Shown here piece by piece: positions 1 to 8,552 of a DNA stretch of 64,000 nt. A program made the translations under genes and the position numbers. Under the pieces are notes generated by a model that saw nothing but the letters and a program-made list of their open reading frames with translations, was not told the DNA's origin and ran no database searches. Source of the DNA: Pseudomonas silesiensis. Lineage in GTDB: Bacteria; Pseudomonadota; Gammaproteobacteria; Pseudomonadales; Pseudomonadaceae. The DNA lies in the NCBI RefSeq assembly GCF_001661075.1, contig NZ_CP014870.1, forward strand, positions 2,872,501 through 2,936,500. The letters run 5' to 3'. The stretch's first letter is position 1. Each line of letters begins with the position of its first letter.

Positions 1-513
1 CTGCAACAGGCCGGTGCCGCACGAGGCCAGGGCTGCAAGCTGCACATCGTCGAAGGCAGCGAGGCGTATTTGCCGAAAGACTGGCTGAGCGCGAGCGTCG
101 AGGTGTATCGCGCCGAAGGTTATCAATCCGAACCCATGGCCGAACCGTTGCCCGAAGAGCAGTTGGGCCGCGAGTGGGAGTGGGAAGAAACCCCGGAAGT
201 CAGCCTGAAGATTGTCGAGGACCTGGACCGGTCCATCGCCTTGTTCAATCGCTACAGCCCGCAGTTCACCGTGTCGTTGATCAGTGACGATGCCCAGGCA
301 CAGGAGCGCTTCTACAACGGGGTCAACGCGCCCTTTGTCGGCAACGGCATTACCCGCTGGGTCGACGGTCAGTACGCGCTGAACAAGCCGGAACTGGGTC
401 TTTCGAACTGGGAGAGCGGTCGACTGTTCGCGCGCAGCGCCATTCTCTCCGGTGATGGGGTATTCACCATTCGCAGCCGCATGACGCAGACCGATCTATC
501 GGTCAAGCGCTGA
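1..513 (+). CDS. ProA-like aldehyde dehydrogenase (C-terminal part)
   Basis: The reading frame is open from the first base and stops at 513, so only the last 170 codons are present. The segment around FVGNGITRWVDGQYAL and SNWESGRLFARSA resembles the C-terminal region of glutamate-5-semialdehyde dehydrogenase-like members of the aldehyde dehydrogenase superfamily. It does not end like canonical ProA, so a ProA paralogue is more likely than ProA itself. The catalytic cysteine region lies upstream of the window and cannot be checked. Internal ATG/TTG codons are not the true start. Family assignment is moderate; the substrate is unknown. Confidence 0.5.
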   Translation: MQQAGAARGQGCKLHIVEGSEAYLPKDWLSASVEVYRAEGYQSEPMAEPLPEEQLGREWEWEETPEVSLKIVEDLDRSIALFNRYSPQFTVSLISDDAQAQERFYNGVNAPFVGNGITRWVDGQYALNKPELGLSNWESGRLFARSAILSGDGVFTIRSRMTQTDLSVKR

Positions 514-568
514 GAAGGCAAGGGCGGCACTATACTAAAGGTATGTTTGTGTGACGGAGGGTTGCACC

Positions 569-919
569 ATGAAACGTCATTCCTTTGAGCATTACTCTCA
601 TAACCTGGAAATGGTCGCTCACGATGCGTGGATTACCACCCGGGTGAAGTCTGCCCTGGCAATGGCCAAATCAGGCCTGGGCCTGCATATCCATGTCAAG
701 ACCCTGGCCGGCAAGGTGCTGTTGAGTGGCCTCGTCGACACCCATAGAGAGTGCGAGCAGGCTGTGGCGCTGGCCCGCTCGATCAATGGTGTCGTCGACG
801 TCGATGCCAGCGGCCTACAGACTCACGTGTTTACGCCAGGCAGTGTGCCAGGCGCACCCGATGCCGAAGAGCACTCTGAGTATCGGGCACCATCATCAAG
901 GAAGATGGACGACAAATAA
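569..919 (+). CDS. BON-domain protein
   Basis: A protein of 116 residues. I chose the ATG at 569 because GACGGAGG at 553-560 is a strong ribosome binding site 8 bases upstream; the GTG at 551 has none. Residues about 20-75 form a BON domain, with the recognisable run WITTRVKSALA followed by VKTLAGKVLLSGLVD and a hydrophobic helix. BON domains bind phospholipid or peptidoglycan-associated surfaces and occur in OsmY-like stress proteins. There is no clear signal peptide, unlike OsmY, so the location is uncertain. The tail after residue 90 is low-complexity and charged. The gene stands alone between the ProA-like gene and the convergent carbonic anhydrase. Confidence 0.7.
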   Translation: MKRHSFEHYSHNLEMVAHDAWITTRVKSALAMAKSGLGLHIHVKTLAGKVLLSGLVDTHRECEQAVALARSINGVVDVDASGLQTHVFTPGSVPGAPDAEEHSEYRAPSSRKMDDK

Positions 920-984
920 CCACCTGTGAGTGCAGCGCTCCCGTGAGCCGGGGTGCTGCACTGCTCGTTCCGGACTGCGCTCGC

Positions 985-1644
985 TCAAGCCGCTTCAACC
1001 GCCTTGCCATAAACCGCACAGAGGGTCGGATGCCCGGCCAGCGACACGAACGTGCGGCTGCTGCCATCCAGGGCATCGATCGAACCGGTTTCGATGTCGT
1101 AGACCCAGCCATGCAGGTTCAGCAGGCCTTTTTCCTGGGCCAGTCGTACGCTGGGATGGGTCTGGATATTGGCCAGTTGAGCGATCACATTCTCCCGCAC
1201 CATGGCACTGACTTTCGCCGCATCACTGGCGTGAGCGCGCGATTCGTTGATGACTTTTGCCGATTCGGCATGTTGCAACCAGCCGCTCACGGCCGGCAGG
1301 TGATCCATGCAGGTGCAGGTGGCAACGGCGGTCATGGCGCCGCAATCCGAGTGCCCGCAGATCACGATGTCAGTGACGCCCAGCACCGCGACCGCATATT
1401 CGACCGTGGCCGATACACCGCCTGGGTGCGGGCTATAGGAGGGCACGATGTTGCCGGCATTGCGGATCACGAACAGTTCACCGGGTTCTTGTTGGGTCAG
1501 CAGTTCCGGCACGACACGGCTGTCGGAACAGGTGATGAACAAGGTGCCTGGATGTTGGGTGGTGGCCAAGTGCTTGAACAGGTCGGTCCGTTGCGGAAAG
1601 ACCTCGTTCTGGAACTTTAAAAAACCTTCGATGAGCGCTTTCAT
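985..1644 (-). CDS. cynT: Beta-class carbonic anhydrase (CynT type)
   Basis: A 219-residue beta carbonic anhydrase interconverting CO2 and bicarbonate. The zinc and active-site residues are all present: C39, D41 and R43 in CSDSR, and H98 and C101 in GHSDCGAM. An AGGAG ribosome binding site precedes the ATG. It lies directly downstream of cynS on the same strand with a 61-base gap. In E. coli CynT replenishes bicarbonate that cyanase consumes and that would otherwise escape as CO2, and the same role is inferred here. The gene order (cynS first, cynT second) is the reverse of E. coli cynTSX. Confidence 0.9.
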   Translation of the reverse strand: MKALIEGFLKFQNEVFPQRTDLFKHLATTQHPGTLFITCSDSRVVPELLTQQEPGELFVIRNAGNIVPSYSPHPGGVSATVEYAVAVLGVTDIVICGHSDCGAMTAVATCTCMDHLPAVSGWLQHAESAKVINESRAHASDAAKVSAMVRENVIAQLANIQTHPSVRLAQEKGLLNLHGWVYDIETGSIDALDGSSRTFVSLAGHPTLCAVYGKAVEAA

Positions 1645-1705
1645 ACGGATGTTCTCCTGTGTGGCTCGGGGTCAGCCCGCACATCGGGTGCGGGCCGGTA
1701 TCCAC

Positions 1706-2173
1706 TTAGAAAGGACGCAGGGGCAGGAACTTGCCGTCGAGGGTAATCACCGCACGGGAGCCGCCTTCAGGGTCTTCGACTTTCTTCATGTCGAGCTTGA
1801 AGTTGATCGCGCTGATGATGCCGTCGCCGAATTGTTCATGCACCAGGGCTTTCAAGGTGGTGCCGTAGATCTGGATCATTTCGTGGAAGCGGTAGATGGT
1901 CGGATCGGTCGGGATGCCCGAGAGGCTGCCGCGCAGGGGAATGATCTGCAGGCGGGCCACGGCGTCGGCGTCCAGGTCAAGCTTCTCGCCGATCACTTTG
2001 GCGGCGCCTTCCGGCAGCGGATGCTGGCCGAGCAGGGCGGCGGTGACGTAGGCCAGGCCGAGGCCGGTGCCCTCGGCCAGTGCCTGCCAGGACAGGTTTT
2101 TGCGCGCTTTGGCATCGAGGACCGAGGTAGTCAGGGCCAGACTTGGGTCGTTATAAGCGTGGGACTGTTGCAT
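1706..2173 (-). CDS. cynS: Cyanate hydratase (cyanase)
   Basis: A 155-residue cyanase, against 156 in E. coli, catalysing bicarbonate-dependent decomposition of cyanate to ammonia and CO2. The catalytic triad is visible at R95 and E98 (YRFHEM) and S121 ([11 protein letters not shown]). The ATG at 2173 is preceded by ACAGGAGA, whereas the frame stays open further upstream with no homology, so the shorter start is preferred. The N-terminal helical DNA-binding-like domain and the C-terminal decamer-forming domain are complete. It is transcribed divergently from the cynR regulator and is followed by cynT. Confidence 0.95.
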   Translation of the reverse strand: MQQSHAYNDPSLALTTSVLDAKARKNLSWQALAEGTGLGLAYVTAALLGQHPLPEGAAKVIGEKLDLDADAVARLQIIPLRGSLSGIPTDPTIYRFHEMIQIYGTTLKALVHEQFGDGIISAINFKLDMKKVEDPEGGSRAVITLDGKFLPLRPF

Positions 2174-2266
2174 GGGAGATCTCCTGTCGGCGTTGTGTTG
2201 CTTGGGTGTGGAGCAATCTTCGGCGGATTGATCCATAGCGTCCAAGACCGATATACAATGCAATGC

Positions 2267-2281
2267 ATAAGTACTGCCTAT
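2267..2281. promoter_or_regulatory. Candidate CynR (LysR-type) binding site, T-N11-A
   Basis: The 15 bases read ATA-N9-TAT, an imperfect dyad containing the T-N11-A arrangement typical of LysR regulator recognition sites (T2268, A2280). It lies 15 bases upstream of the cynR start and about 95 bases upstream of cynS, a position that fits autorepression plus divergent activation. Inference from pattern and position only. Confidence 0.4.
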
Positions 2282-2295
2282 AGATAGGACTGCCC

Positions 2296-3201
2296 ATGCT
2301 GCTGCGACATCTGCGCTATTTGCTGGCGGTCGCCGACCACGGTGGCTTCACCCGTGCCGCCGAGGCGCTGCACGTCTCCCAGCCGACCCTGTCGCAACAG
2401 ATCCGGCAACTGGAAGAAACCCTGGGGGTGAGCCTGTTCGACCGAACCTCGCGCACGGTCAAGCCGACCGACGCGGGCGAGGCCTACATCGAGAGCGCAC
2501 GTCGGGTATTGGTGGAGCTGGAGGCGGGCAAACGAGCGCTGCACGACGTCAAGGATTTATCCCGCGGCACCTTGCGCCTGGCGATGACGCCGACCTTCAT
2601 GGCGTACCTGGTGGGGCCGTTGGTACGCGACTACGTGGCGCGGTATCCGAACATCCATCTGCAGATTTTCGAGTTGTCGATGGACGATATCGAGGCCGGG
2701 CTGCTGGATGACTCGCTGGATATCGCTATCGCGTTCACCCAGGTCAGGCATGCCGACATCGAGTCGATCCCGGCGTTTACCGAAACCCTGGGGGTGATGG
2801 TGGGACGCGATCATCCCCTGTACGAAAGCCAGGATCCGTTACCTGCCGAGGAGGTTGCGCGGTTGGAGTTTGCGTTACTGACCACGGGTTTCGTCACCCG
2901 TAACCGCATCGATGAGTACTTCGCCCTGGAGCGGATCACGCCGAAGGTGGTGATCGAGGTCAATTCGGTGAGCACTTTGCTGGAAGTGATCCGGCACACG
3001 GCCATCGCCACCATCCTGCCGGAACCGATTGCCACCCAGGACCGTGCGTTGCGCAAAATCCCGTTGCTGGGGGAGGCGCCCAAGCGAGGGGCCGCGCTGC
3101 TGCGGCGCAAAAACAATTATCACAGTGCGGCGTCGGTGGCTTTTATGGAGCTGGTGTCGGCTGCGGTTGCGGATGAGTCGGCGAAATCAATCATCCACTG
3201 A
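2296..3201 (+). CDS. cynR: LysR-family activator of the cyn genes
   Basis: A 301-residue LysR-type regulator. The N-terminal winged helix is intact ([16 protein letters not shown]), and the protein resembles E. coli CynR along its length, including [12 protein letters not shown] and the C-terminal [12 protein letters not shown] segment, which corresponds to LLRRKNSWQTAA in E. coli. CynR activates cynTSX in response to cyanate and represses itself. The divergent arrangement with cynS is conserved. Its last 15 bases overlap the 3' end of the convergent periplasmic-protein gene. Confidence 0.9.
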   Translation: MLLRHLRYLLAVADHGGFTRAAEALHVSQPTLSQQIRQLEETLGVSLFDRTSRTVKPTDAGEAYIESARRVLVELEAGKRALHDVKDLSRGTLRLAMTPTFMAYLVGPLVRDYVARYPNIHLQIFELSMDDIEAGLLDDSLDIAIAFTQVRHADIESIPAFTETLGVMVGRDHPLYESQDPLPAEEVARLEFALLTTGFVTRNRIDEYFALERITPKVVIEVNSVSTLLEVIRHTAIATILPEPIATQDRALRKIPLLGEAPKRGAALLRRKNNYHSAASVAFMELVSAAVADESAKSIIH

Positions 3202-3489
3202 CTGGCACACGCCGTTGGGGGCCTTGCCGGTCGAGGACACGGTCACGGAGTCGTCATCGGCGAGGACGATAGTAATCGTGACGCCTGAACCCCTGGCTTC
3301 GAAGCGGCGGTCGCTGATGGCTTTGGTGGTGGCTTCCTTCTCGTTGATCAATACGGGGCCGTCCTGATCGGCGTGGACGATAATCGTACCGGGACAGTCG
3401 ACATCGAAAGAGGGAATGCCAGCGATGCTGTTGGCCTGGGCAACATGGGTCATTACCAGCAACACCAGGACAGTCAGGGTACTTTTCAT
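3187..3489 (-). CDS. Small secreted protein of unknown function
   Basis: A 100-residue protein with a clear signal peptide (MKSTLTVLVLLVMTHVAQA, cleavage expected after AQA). The mature part is about 80 residues, acidic, with two cysteines (C33 and C95) that could form one disulfide. GGAGACG precedes the ATG. No family recognised. The gene overlaps the end of cynR by 15 bases on the opposite strand. Confidence 0.65.
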   Translation of the reverse strand: MKSTLTVLVLLVMTHVAQANSIAGIPSFDVDCPGTIIVHADQDGPVLINEKEATTKAISDRRFEARGSGVTITIVLADDDSVTVSSTGKAPNGVCQSVDD

Positions 3490-3556
3490 CGCACGTCTCC
3501 AGGGGCCAACAGCGTAGGGTTAACGATAGCGTTGTTTAGCTGTGCACGAGACAAAC

Positions 3557-3594
3557 AAAAAGGCCCCGCTCGATTTGACGAGCGGGGCCTTTTT
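3557..3594. terminator. Bidirectional intrinsic terminator
   Basis: A perfect 16-base inverted repeat (AAAAAGGCCCCGCTCG and its complement) around a 6-base loop, with A and T tracts on the outer sides. It would terminate transcripts of the minus-strand gene ending at 3622 and insulates the secreted-protein gene beyond it. Confidence 0.9.
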
Positions 3595-3621
3595 CATGGA
3601 TGGGGTGTCCCCCGGGAGGAA

Positions 3622-3951
3622 TCAGTAGAACCGGTCAATCACCCGAACTTCGTTCTGGTTCTGCATCGAGGCCCACGCCTGTTTCAGCGTTTGCAGGACG
3701 TTACCGATGAAGTCCTTGTCGGCCGCGGCTTTCTTGCCGACATAACCCTGGCCGCGACGGTACATCTTCAGTCGGGCGAGCAGGTTCTGGTTGTTCCGGT
3801 CGAACTCGGCTTCATGGGTATGGGGCGACAGGCAGTCGATATGCACCTGGCCCGACTTGCTGATCCACAGGATATGGCTGTCGTGGCTATCTTTTTGCGC
3901 CGCGAACATACGAGCCAGTTCATCGATGGTGGGTTGATTGTTCAGATTCAT
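3622..3951 (-). CDS. Conserved hypothetical protein
   Basis: A 109-residue soluble protein beginning MNLNNQPTIDELARMFAAQKD, rich in charged residues and ending VRVIDRFY. There is no signal peptide, membrane segment or motif I recognise. AAGGGGC upstream of the ATG can act as ribosome binding site. Codon use matches neighbouring genes, and the strong terminator just after the stop supports a real transcription unit. It stands alone, so the context gives no function. Confidence 0.6.
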   Translation of the reverse strand: MNLNNQPTIDELARMFAAQKDSHDSHILWISKSGQVHIDCLSPHTHEAEFDRNNQNLLARLKMYRRGQGYVGKKAAADKDFIGNVLQTLKQAWASMQNQNEVRVIDRFY

Positions 3952-4173
3952 AATAAAGCCCCTTGACCATTTGGTGATCTTTCAAAGTTGATTCGCTAAT
4001 ACAGGTAGCCCATCGGTTAGTTGATCCCTGGCACCGAAACCAGGACGTCAGCGGTCGACCGACAAAAATGACGGGGTCCGCGTCTGTTGCATGTAGTCGT
4101 GTTGAATAACTGCTACGCAATAGCGTCACAACGAAGAGAAGCAGCGAAAACCTTCAAGCCACTACCGACGTTT
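3952..4173. other. Intergenic stretch with no recognised feature
   Basis: About 220 bases of lower GC than the surroundings. No convincing open frame, repeat or hairpin was found. It presumably holds the promoter of the minus-strand gene starting at 3951. Confidence 0.4.
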
Positions 4174-4416
4174 TCAGGGTCGGCCACAAGCTTCATGAGG
4201 ATTGATCGCCAGCGCTTCTCGCCCTTGTACTGGACGTTCAGGCCAGGTCAGCTTCTTCAATCTGCCTTGTGGGCAGCGTGCATCCGGGAAAAACAGCTCG
4301 GCGGTCAGACGAGCTTGCTCAAACGTGTTGCCTGTACTCCCGATCGGGGAGACATCTGCATCATGCAAGGGCAAAGCGGAGGCGTCAACGGTTTTGTAGT
4401 GATTATTTTTGCTCAC
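4174..4416 (-). CDS. Possible small hypothetical protein
   Basis: An 80-codon frame with a GTG start and no clear ribosome binding site. It sits in a lower-GC gap between two better genes. No family recognised; the C-terminal part contains LKKLTWPERPVQGRE. It could be a degenerate gene fragment or chance, and I keep it only because no other frame in this gap looks better. Confidence 0.25.
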   Translation of the reverse strand: MSKNNHYKTVDASALPLHDADVSPIGSTGNTFEQARLTAELFFPDARCPQGRLKKLTWPERPVQGREALAINPHEACGRP

Positions 4417-4483
4417 TACATATTGTCGGACAAAGCTGTTTGGAATTAGATAAGCGGCAGCAAAAGCGCCATTCAGGGAGAGG

Positions 4484-4975
4484 CTACGAGCGCTGGAAAC
4501 GGTGAAAGGTACAAGGGTAACCGTCCACCGATCTTTGATGCAGCGTGAACTCGCCTCCGGTGAGTTGGGGGATTACCCTCGCCCAAAACGCCCGCGCCGG
4601 CTGGTTCGCGTCGATGTGAAAAATCTGCCATTGACCGGGGAATTGGTTCAAGAGGGTGGAAACGACAAACCTCGCGACGCCTTGGCCACGAAAACGTCGA
4701 CTGACGAAAAGGTAGCCGATGTTGAAGTGGGCGCCCGGTAGATGGACCACGTCATCCACGGTCACGAATCCGGCCAGTTCGTCGTCGACCTTGATCAGGA
4801 ATGGGCGGGTCGCGGGATTGCGCCAGTATTCCAGCAGGGGCTGGAAATTGAAGAAGCCATGCCCACCGAGTTTCAGCGGCAGCCACTCGCTGAAGTCATA
4901 CAGGTAGAACTGCATCAGGTTTTCAATGGTCTCCAGGTCATCGCGCTGGGCGGCGTGCAGCTCTATCGACGGCAT
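4484..4975 (-). CDS. GNAT-family N-acetyltransferase
   Basis: A 163-residue GNAT. The acetyl-CoA pyrophosphate-binding motif A is recognisable at RRFRGQGVARFVV, preceded by the beta strand FNIGYLFVS. Residues 1-60 form the usual first half of the fold, with LETIENLMQFYLYDFSEW typical of a subgroup found widely in pseudomonads. The acceptor substrate cannot be predicted. The ATG at 4975 lacks a strong ribosome binding site. It is on the same strand as topB, upstream of which a separate promoter is expected. Confidence 0.75.
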   Translation of the reverse strand: MPSIELHAAQRDDLETIENLMQFYLYDFSEWLPLKLGGHGFFNFQPLLEYWRNPATRPFLIKVDDELAGFVTVDDVVHLPGAHFNIGYLFVSRRFRGQGVARFVVSTLLNQFPGQWQIFHIDANQPARAFWARVIPQLTGGEFTLHQRSVDGYPCTFHRFQRS

Positions 4976-5039
4976 GAGGGCAGGTTCCTGATGCGGGGTT
5001 ATGGGAACACTAGACCATTACCTTCAGCATGAACGGTTT

Positions 5040-6989
5040 TCAAGCCTTGCTCGCCGGTTTCGCCGCGCGTCTGGTGCCCGTGGAGGTTTTGCGCTTGGCA
5101 GGCTTGCGTTTGTTCTTCCACGGCGTGGCGCCACGACCGGCCGGGCTTGCCGGCCCGCTGATGGTCAGGCTCAGGCCGGCGCAGCGGGCGACCTGCTTGC
5201 TCATCCAGGCGGCCTGCTTGGTGACGAACTCTTCCAGGCTCATTTCCCCGCTTTGCACCATGTCCAGCGCCTGTTCCCAGATCGCCGTGGTCCCGGGATC
5301 GGCAATGGCGCGCGGCACCGCATCGATCAGGCTGAACGCGGCCGGGGTCGCGGCCAGGGCCTTGCCGTTCTTGATCAGGTAACCGCGGTCGAGCAGACCC
5401 TGAATGATCGAGGCCCGGGTCGCCTCGGTGCCGATGCCGGTGGTGTCCTTGAGCTTTTGCTTGAGCAGCGGATCTTCCACCAGTTTGGCGACGTTTTTCA
5501 TGGCCTTGATCAGATCGCCTTCGGTAAATGGCTTGGGCGGTTGCGTCCAGAGGTCCTTGAGCTTCACCTCGGCTACCGCGCATTCGCGTCCTTCGGCCAA
5601 GGCCGGCAAGGTTTGCGGTACCGGCGCCTCGCGACCCTTGGCCGGCGCAAGAGCCTCGGGCAGGGCGCGTTTCCAGCCGGGCTCGACAATCTGCTTCCCC
5701 ACGGCGCGCAAGGCTTCACCGGCACAGTCGAAGTCGGCCTGGGTGCGGTCGTATTCGTGGTTGGGCAGGAACTGCGCCAGGTATCGCGCGCGAATCAGCG
5801 TGTACACCGCCCGCTGCTTGCCCACCAGCCGCTCGAGGTTTTTTGCCGCCGCGGTGGGGATGATGCCGTGGTGAGCGCTGACCTTGGCATCGTTCCAGGC
5901 CCGGGAGCGCCGCTGAGGCTCCAGGTGGTCGTTCAAGGCGTTCAGCGTCGGGTCGGCCTGCCTCAGCGCCGCCAGGATGCCCGGGGCTTCGCTGTGCTGG
6001 CTCAGCGGCAGGTAGCCGCAGTCGCTGCGCGGGTAGGTGATGACCTTGTGGGTTTCGTAGAGCGCCTGGGCGATATCGAGGGTTTCCTGGGCGCCGAGGC
6101 CCAGCTTCTTCGAGCAGACCTCCTGCAAGGTGCCCAGGTCGAACGGCAGGGGTGCCACTTCACGCATCCGCTCGGTCCGCAGCTTGATCACCCGGGCACT
6201 CGCCGCGCTGCTCAGCGCCGCCGCCGCTTTTTGCGCCAGCGCCTGATTCAGGCAGCGGTCCTGATCGTCGCACGCGTCGGAGGCCGCCCGCCATTGCGCA
6301 GTGAAGGCGGTGCCGTCGTGCAGCAGTTGCACGTCGATGGCCCAATAGGCGACCGGGACGAAATCGGCAATGCTGCGGTCACGATCCACCACCAGGCGCA
6401 GGGTCGGCGTCTGCACCCGGCCGACAGGCAATACGCCCTGGTAACCGGATTGACGCCCCAACAGCGTGAACAGCCGGCTCATGTTCATCCCGATCAGCCA
6501 GTCGGCCCGTGAGCGTCCCAGTGCCGAATGATAAAGACTGAAGGTCTCGGCCCCCGGCTTGAGCGCCGCCAGCGCCTTGCGGATTGACGCATCGTCCAGC
6601 GCCGACAGCCACAGTCGCCGGATCGGTCCGCGATACCGGCAATGCTCCACCAGCTCCCGGGCAATCATTTCGCCCTCACGGTCGGCGTCGGTGGCGATCA
6701 CCAGCTCGGTGGCCTCGCCGAGCAAGCGTTTGACGGCCTTGTACTGGCTGGCCGTACGTGGCTTGACCGTCATTTTCCACTTCTCTGGAATGATCGGCAG
6801 GTCCGCCAGCACCCAGCGCTTGTAACGCGCGTCATAGGCATCCGGTGGCGCGGTTTCCAGCAGATGGCCGATGCACCAGGTCACCGTGACATTCGTTCCC
6901 AGCCAACAGCCGTCGCCGCGACGCCTGGCGCCGAGTACGGCCGCGATGTCTTTGGCCTGGGAAGGTTTTTCACAGAGGTACAGCTGCAT
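5040..6989 (-). CDS. topB: DNA topoisomerase III
   Basis: A type IA topoisomerase of 649 residues (E. coli TopB is 653) that decatenates and resolves DNA structures with RecQ-type helicases. The TOPRIM domain shows the catalytic Glu in LCEKPSQ (E7) and the DxDxE set in ATDADREGE (D101, D103). The active-site tyrosine is Y319 in ITYPRSD. The C-terminal tail is short, Lys/Arg-rich and probably binds DNA. I prefer the ATG at 6989, which aligns with the family start and has GGTGG just upstream, over a GTG at 6995. A LexA-type box lies about 70 bases upstream. Confidence 0.93.
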   Translation of the reverse strand: MQLYLCEKPSQAKDIAAVLGARRRGDGCWLGTNVTVTWCIGHLLETAPPDAYDARYKRWVLADLPIIPEKWKMTVKPRTASQYKAVKRLLGEATELVIATDADREGEMIARELVEHCRYRGPIRRLWLSALDDASIRKALAALKPGAETFSLYHSALGRSRADWLIGMNMSRLFTLLGRQSGYQGVLPVGRVQTPTLRLVVDRDRSIADFVPVAYWAIDVQLLHDGTAFTAQWRAASDACDDQDRCLNQALAQKAAAALSSAASARVIKLRTERMREVAPLPFDLGTLQEVCSKKLGLGAQETLDIAQALYETHKVITYPRSDCGYLPLSQHSEAPGILAALRQADPTLNALNDHLEPQRRSRAWNDAKVSAHHGIIPTAAAKNLERLVGKQRAVYTLIRARYLAQFLPNHEYDRTQADFDCAGEALRAVGKQIVEPGWKRALPEALAPAKGREAPVPQTLPALAEGRECAVAEVKLKDLWTQPPKPFTEGDLIKAMKNVAKLVEDPLLKQKLKDTTGIGTEATRASIIQGLLDRGYLIKNGKALAATPAAFSLIDAVPRAIADPGTTAIWEQALDMVQSGEMSLEEFVTKQAAWMSKQVARCAGLSLTISGPASPAGRGATPWKNKRKPAKRKTSTGTRRAAKPASKA

Positions 6990-7753
6990 GGCCACCGTCG
7001 TCGATCAGTGTTCGAGAGGTGCACAGAATGGCTTGTGATGAGCGTTGGGGCAATCTTTATCTGTATGGATGTACAGTTTTTTGCGCTACTTTTATTTCAT
7101 GGTGTCGGCGTATTGCCAAGCGGCAGCGAGGAGGCGCGTCTGCCCGTTGATTGACCGGGATATATAGTTCAGGGTGATTTCTACCCCGAATCAGGGTGTA
7201 TTTGACCCATGACTCATGGGTCTGAATGACCCTGATAATCCGACAGCGTTGATTAGTCACCAGTTTTTCCTGGCATGTTTAATGAGTGCATAAGGTTGAA
7301 CGATCCATCGGCAAACCTCCTTGCGCCGAGGGTCACACTCAGTGGGGCGAACCTGATGTTAGAAGTCTTCGGTGGCAACCTTGAGCAAAATGCCGAGCGT
7401 TTTGCTGGACTGCTCGCTGTTTCCAAACACCCGGTCGCGGGGGATGATGCCCGTTCAGGATCGCGACGGCGTTGGTCGATCGCCGGCCTGTTGTGGGCAG
7501 GCCTTGTGGGGTGTCTGCTGGTTCAGACATGATGATTCGGACGGTACGGACGGCGTTATTCTGGCGAGCGCGATTGTCGGAACGCCGCACTGTCCCGTTC
7601 GGCTGCGAATGAGCCGCCATGGCGAAACATGAGGTATACCTGTTACATCAAGGTGGCGAAACATGAGGCGGCGGCGTGGCCGACAGCGCGATGCGGCGTT
7701 CCGGCAAGCCCCTCGCCACAGCAATGCATCTTCCCATGCTCCAGGAGATAGTG
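6990..7753. other. Long gap without a convincing gene
   Basis: About 760 bases between topB and the DUF427 gene. It contains the LexA-like box at 7061-7076, a minus-strand AAGGAGG ribosome-binding-site-like sequence near 7320 that leads only into an 8-codon frame, and two copies of GGCGAAACATGAG near 7619 and 7653. Several 80-90 codon frames overlap each other on both strands without homology or convincing codon use. I see no tRNA or known RNA. Confidence 0.4.
7061..7076. promoter_or_regulatory. LexA (SOS) box upstream of topB
   Basis: CTGTATGGATGTACAG fits the LexA consensus CTGT-N8-ACAG with an AT-rich core. It lies 72 bases upstream of the topB ATG on the minus strand; on the plus strand only a very short frame follows. 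This suggests that topB is SOS-inducible here. Confidence 0.6.
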
Positions 7754-8122
7754 ATGAAAAGCGCCGGTCCCAGTCCCGTCATCACCATTGCAGAACAGCC
7801 AGGCTGCCTCCTGGTGAAGTTTCATGGCATTCAGGTGGCCGCGTCCGCACGAGCGCTGGTGCTGCTGGAGGCCAATTATCCTCCGGTGTACTACGTGCCC
7901 CGGGAGGACATCGACGAAAAATATTTCGCCCGCACCGACCACACCAGCTATTGCCCCTACAAAGGCGACGCCAGCTATTTCAGCCTGCAGATCCCGGGGC
8001 ATGAAGGCGCCAATGCGGTATGGAGCTATGAAAATCCGAAAGTGTCTGTCGAGCAGATTCGCGATTACGTAGCGTTCTATCCCGATCAAGTGACGTTCGA
8101 GATTTTGAAAGACGTCGAGTGA
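7754..8122 (+). CDS. DUF427-domain protein
   Basis: A 122-residue protein of the DUF427 family (compact beta-rich proteins of unknown biochemical role). The family core is recognisable around YYVPREDIDEKYFARTDHTS, followed by CPYKGDASYFSL and the C-terminal VAFYPDQVTFE. The ATG at 7754 is preceded by AGGAG at 7743-7747; the frame is open further upstream but without homology. It is a single-gene unit. Confidence 0.8.
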   Translation: MKSAGPSPVITIAEQPGCLLVKFHGIQVAASARALVLLEANYPPVYYVPREDIDEKYFARTDHTSYCPYKGDASYFSLQIPGHEGANAVWSYENPKVSVEQIRDYVAFYPDQVTFEILKDVE

Positions 8123-8299
8123 TGGTCGCTTCCCGGGATATAAAAACGCCCTGCATTGACGTAATGCTGTTCACTCGAGCATTGGTTCGATCGTACTCGA
8201 TCCAGCTGATGGTCGGGCATCCGCTTACCGAACTTGTCCCCGCGCCGCGCTGTCCGAGCCCCTGCTAGCCTAATGGCTTTAATCTACGGAGCGCAGAAC

Positions 8300-8485
8300 A
8301 TGCAGATGCACGAAGCGGCGAAGGTGGTTCAAGTTGTCGGCGACGAGAATGCCAACGAAAAGCTGGCCGATGGATGGCGCTTACTGGCAGTGCTGCCCGG
8401 CCCGCCGCTCGGCTCGAGCAGCAGTACGTCGGTCGTCTACGTCCTGGGCAAGCGCAAGCCGGTCAGCGAATCGAGCATCAGTTAG
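8300..8485 (+). CDS. Small conserved hypothetical protein
   Basis: A 61-residue protein starting at an ATG with ACGGAG 8 bases upstream; the frame continues upstream to 8234 without ribosome binding site. The pattern DGWRLLAVLPGPP then a Ser-rich turn and VVYVLGKRK suggests one small beta sheet. No family name known to me. A hairpin terminator follows immediately. Confidence 0.6.
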   Translation: MQMHEAAKVVQVVGDENANEKLADGWRLLAVLPGPPLGSSSSTSVVYVLGKRKPVSESSIS

Positions 8486-8501
8486 TCGATAGGGGAGGCG
8501 G

Positions 8502-8527
8502 GGCGGCTATGAGGCCGCCTTCTTCTT
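8502..8527 (+). terminator. Intrinsic terminator after the small gene
   Basis: The 6-base stem GGCGGC/GCCGCC around a 6-base loop (8502-8519) is followed by the pyrimidine-rich run TTCTTCTT. It sits 17 bases after the stop of the 61-residue gene. Confidence 0.6.
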
Positions 8528-8552
8528 GCGGCAGCGATCAACTGGGGGCAAT

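Noticed and set aside
5001..6512. 503-codon frame opposite topB
   Set aside because: Shadow of the well-supported topB reading frame with Arg/Gly/Gln-rich composition.
7275..7620. Overlapping 85- and 93-codon frames on both strands
   Set aside because: They conflict with each other, show no family resemblance and lack convincing ribosome binding sites.
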